Shown: one piece after another, positions 61,721 through 62,927 of the stretch
Layout: every line of letters starts with the position of its first letter
Position numbering within the stretch: the stretch's first letter is position 1
Origin: Clostridiales bacterium
GTDB taxonomy: Bacteria > Bacillota > Clostridia > Lachnospirales > Lachnospiraceae
Assembly: GCA_012839295.1 (NCBI GenBank)
Contig: DUNO01000018.1
Span: 1-62,927 of the forward strand
DNA length: 62,927 nt
Reading direction: 5' to 3'
Translations under genes and position numbers: made by a program
Notes under the pieces: model-generated
The model's input: the letters and a program-made list of their open reading frames with translations, nothing else
What the model was told of the DNA's origin: nothing
Database searches by the model: none

Positions 61721-62852
61721 CTAAACTTGCGGAGATGACCATTCGCTGAACTTCGGAAGTTCCTTCATAAATCTCCGTTATCTTAGCGTCACGCATCATG
61801 CGCTCCACCTCATATTCTCTTGTGTAGCCGTAGCCTCCGTGGAGCTGGACCGCCTTCGTCGTAACCTCCATCGCCACCTCGGAGGCATATAATTTAGCCA
61901 TAGCTGCTTCTACTGAGAACTTTTTCTGGGTATCCTTAGCCATTGCGGCGCGGTATACCAGCATTCTCGCAGCATCTACCTTAGTTGCCATGTCTGCCAG
62001 CTGGAACTGGGTATTCTGGAAGGCTGAAATCGGCTTTCCAAACTGCTTTCTTTCTTTTACGTATGCAATCGTAGCTTCCAAAGCGCCTGCCGCAATTCCA
62101 AGTGCCTGGGCTGCGATGCCGATACGTCCGCCGTCCAGGGTCTGCATCGCAACTCCAAAGCCCTTGCCTTCCTCGCCGAGGAGGTTTTCCTTCGGGACAA
62201 TGCAGTCCTCAAAGATCAATTCATAGGTTGAGGAGCCCCGGATGCCCATCTTCTTTTCCTTTGTTCCGAAGGTGAAGCCGGGATAACCCTTCTCTACGAT
62301 AAATGCGGAGATACCCCTCGTCCCCTTGGATTTATCCGTCATTGCAAATACGATATAAATCTCTGCTTCTTTTCCGTTCGTGATGAATATCTTGCTTCCG
62401 TTTAATACATAGTGGTCGCCGTCCAGCACCGCCTTGGTCTGCTGCCCGGAGGCATCCGTACCTGCACCCGGTTCCGTCAAGCCGAAGGCTCCAAGCTTCT
62501 CTCCCTTTGCAAGGGGCACCAGATATTTTTCCTTCTGTGCCGGGGTTCCGAATTTCTTGATCGGCTCTGCACATAGGGAGGTATGGGCAGATACGATGAC
62601 GCCGGTGGTAGCACATACCTTTGATAATTCTTCTACACACATGGCATAGGTTAAAGTATCACAGCCCTGCCCCCCGTATTCCTTCGGGACCGGTATCCCC
62701 ATAAATCCCTGCTTCTGCATTTTCCGGGTGGTCTCCCCAGGGAATTCCTCCGTCTCGTCCACCTCTACTGCAAGGGGCTTTACTTCCTTCTGGGCAAATT
62801 CCCGGAAGAGAGCCCTCGCCATCTCATGCTCTTTGCTTAATGTAAAATCCAT
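61716..62852 (-). CDS. bcd: Butyryl-CoA (acyl-CoA) dehydrogenase
   Basis: About 378 residues starting [13 protein letters not shown]. The FAD-binding ACAD motifs [16 protein letters not shown] and [17 protein letters not shown] and the catalytic Glu in [12 protein letters not shown] (about 363) are present. It reduces crotonyl-CoA to butyryl-CoA with EtfAB. The frame extends seven codons upstream to 62873, but the start at 62852 matches the family and GAAAGG lies before it. It is probably part of a larger crt-bcd-etf operon whose first genes lie beyond the window. Confidence 0.9.
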   Translation of the reverse strand: MDFTLSKEHEMARALFREFAQKEVKPLAVEVDETEEFPGETTRKMQKQGFMGIPVPKEYGGQGCDTLTYAMCVEELSKVCATTGVIVSAHTSLCAEPIKKFGTPAQKEKYLVPLAKGEKLGAFGLTEPGAGTDASGQQTKAVLDGDHYVLNGSKIFITNGKEAEIYIVFAMTDKSKGTRGISAFIVEKGYPGFTFGTKEKKMGIRGSSTYELIFEDCIVPKENLLGEEGKGFGVAMQTLDGGRIGIAAQALGIAAGALEATIAYVKERKQFGKPISAFQNTQFQLADMATKVDAARMLVYRAAMAKDTQKKFSVEAAMAKLYASEVAMEVTTKAVQLHGGYGYTREYEVERMMRDAKITEIYEGTSEVQRMVISASLV

Positions 62853-62883
62853 TTCTATACCCGTGCCTTTCATTTTTTGATGA

Positions 62884-62903
62884 CCTATTCAAAAATGAAT
62901 AGG
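62884..62903 (-). other. Hairpin upstream of bcd
   Basis: The perfect 8-bp arms CCTATTCA/TGAATAGG with an AAAA loop lie between the start of bcd and the window edge. It could be an intercistronic stem of the same kind as those in the hyd and etf operons. Confidence 0.5.
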
Positions 62904-62927
62904 CCTTAATAAATAGTTTGAAAGTGA

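Overview
The window looks like the chromosome of an anaerobic, saccharolytic Firmicute, most likely a Lachnospiraceae-type Clostridium relative. The signs are AGGAGG-type ribosome binding sites, YesM/YesN two-component systems beside sugar ABC transporters, an NADH-linked [FeFe] hydrogenase, a Bcd/Etf butyrate module, and a hem gene set suited to siroheme or cobalamin rather than haem. No rRNA, tRNA, CRISPR array, transposase or phage gene was recognised.

Layout. 0.1-4.2 kb: sulfate ABC transporter (sbp-cysT-cysW-cysA, minus strand). 4.3-16.4 kb: beta-glucoside module on the minus strand, made of a YesM kinase and YesN regulator, a CUT1 sugar transporter without its own ATPase, and three cytoplasmic glycosidases (GH1, a GH35/GH42-like enzyme, GH3). 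Near-identical terminators lie beyond both ends of it. 16.6-17.5 kb: a deletion scar joining the remains of a sugar ABC ATPase gene and an AraC regulator gene. 17.6-24.3 kb: hemA-cysG(N)-hemC-cobA/hemD-hemB-hemL, from glutamyl-tRNA to uroporphyrinogen III and on to siroheme. 24.3-29.2 kb: an M20 peptidase and a MetQ-type lipoprotein on the minus strand, divergent from two PLP enzymes of Cys/Met metabolism. 29.4-30.1 kb: two small protein genes. 30.2-34.0 kb: an ABC-2 exporter whose large permease carries an M1 peptidase domain. 34.2-36.6 kb: an AT-rich cassette with a one-cluster mini-ferredoxin, a Crp/Fnr regulator, a cupin, a small permease and a permease fused to a ferredoxin domain. 36.7-38.8 kb: an OmpR-type two-component system. 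39.0-48.8 kb: a second YesM/YesN system with two sugar-binding proteins, an RbsA/RbsC-type transporter, a UroD-family protein and an L-rhamnose mutarotase. 49.2-53.3 kb: YfhO, GT2 and GtrA genes for lipid-carrier-dependent surface glycosylation. 53.4-57.8 kb: HydABC hydrogenase. 58.0-62.9 kb: an iron alcohol dehydrogenase, then etfA, etfB and bcd.

How it fits together. Sugars enter through the two sensor-controlled ABC systems and are hydrolysed inside the cell. Reducing equivalents leave through hydrogenase, alcohol dehydrogenase and butyryl-CoA dehydrogenase/Etf. Sulfate uptake, siroheme synthesis and the Cys/Met enzymes form a sulfur-assimilation theme.

The most unusual signals are non-coding. 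There is a 13-bp tandem array upstream of the alcohol dehydrogenase, a 12-bp array upstream of a sugar-binding protein, a family of three palindromes sharing a TTCCAT centre, and hairpins between genes of the hyd and bcd operons. The Crp-cupin-permease-ferredoxin cassette is the best candidate for an undescribed protein system.
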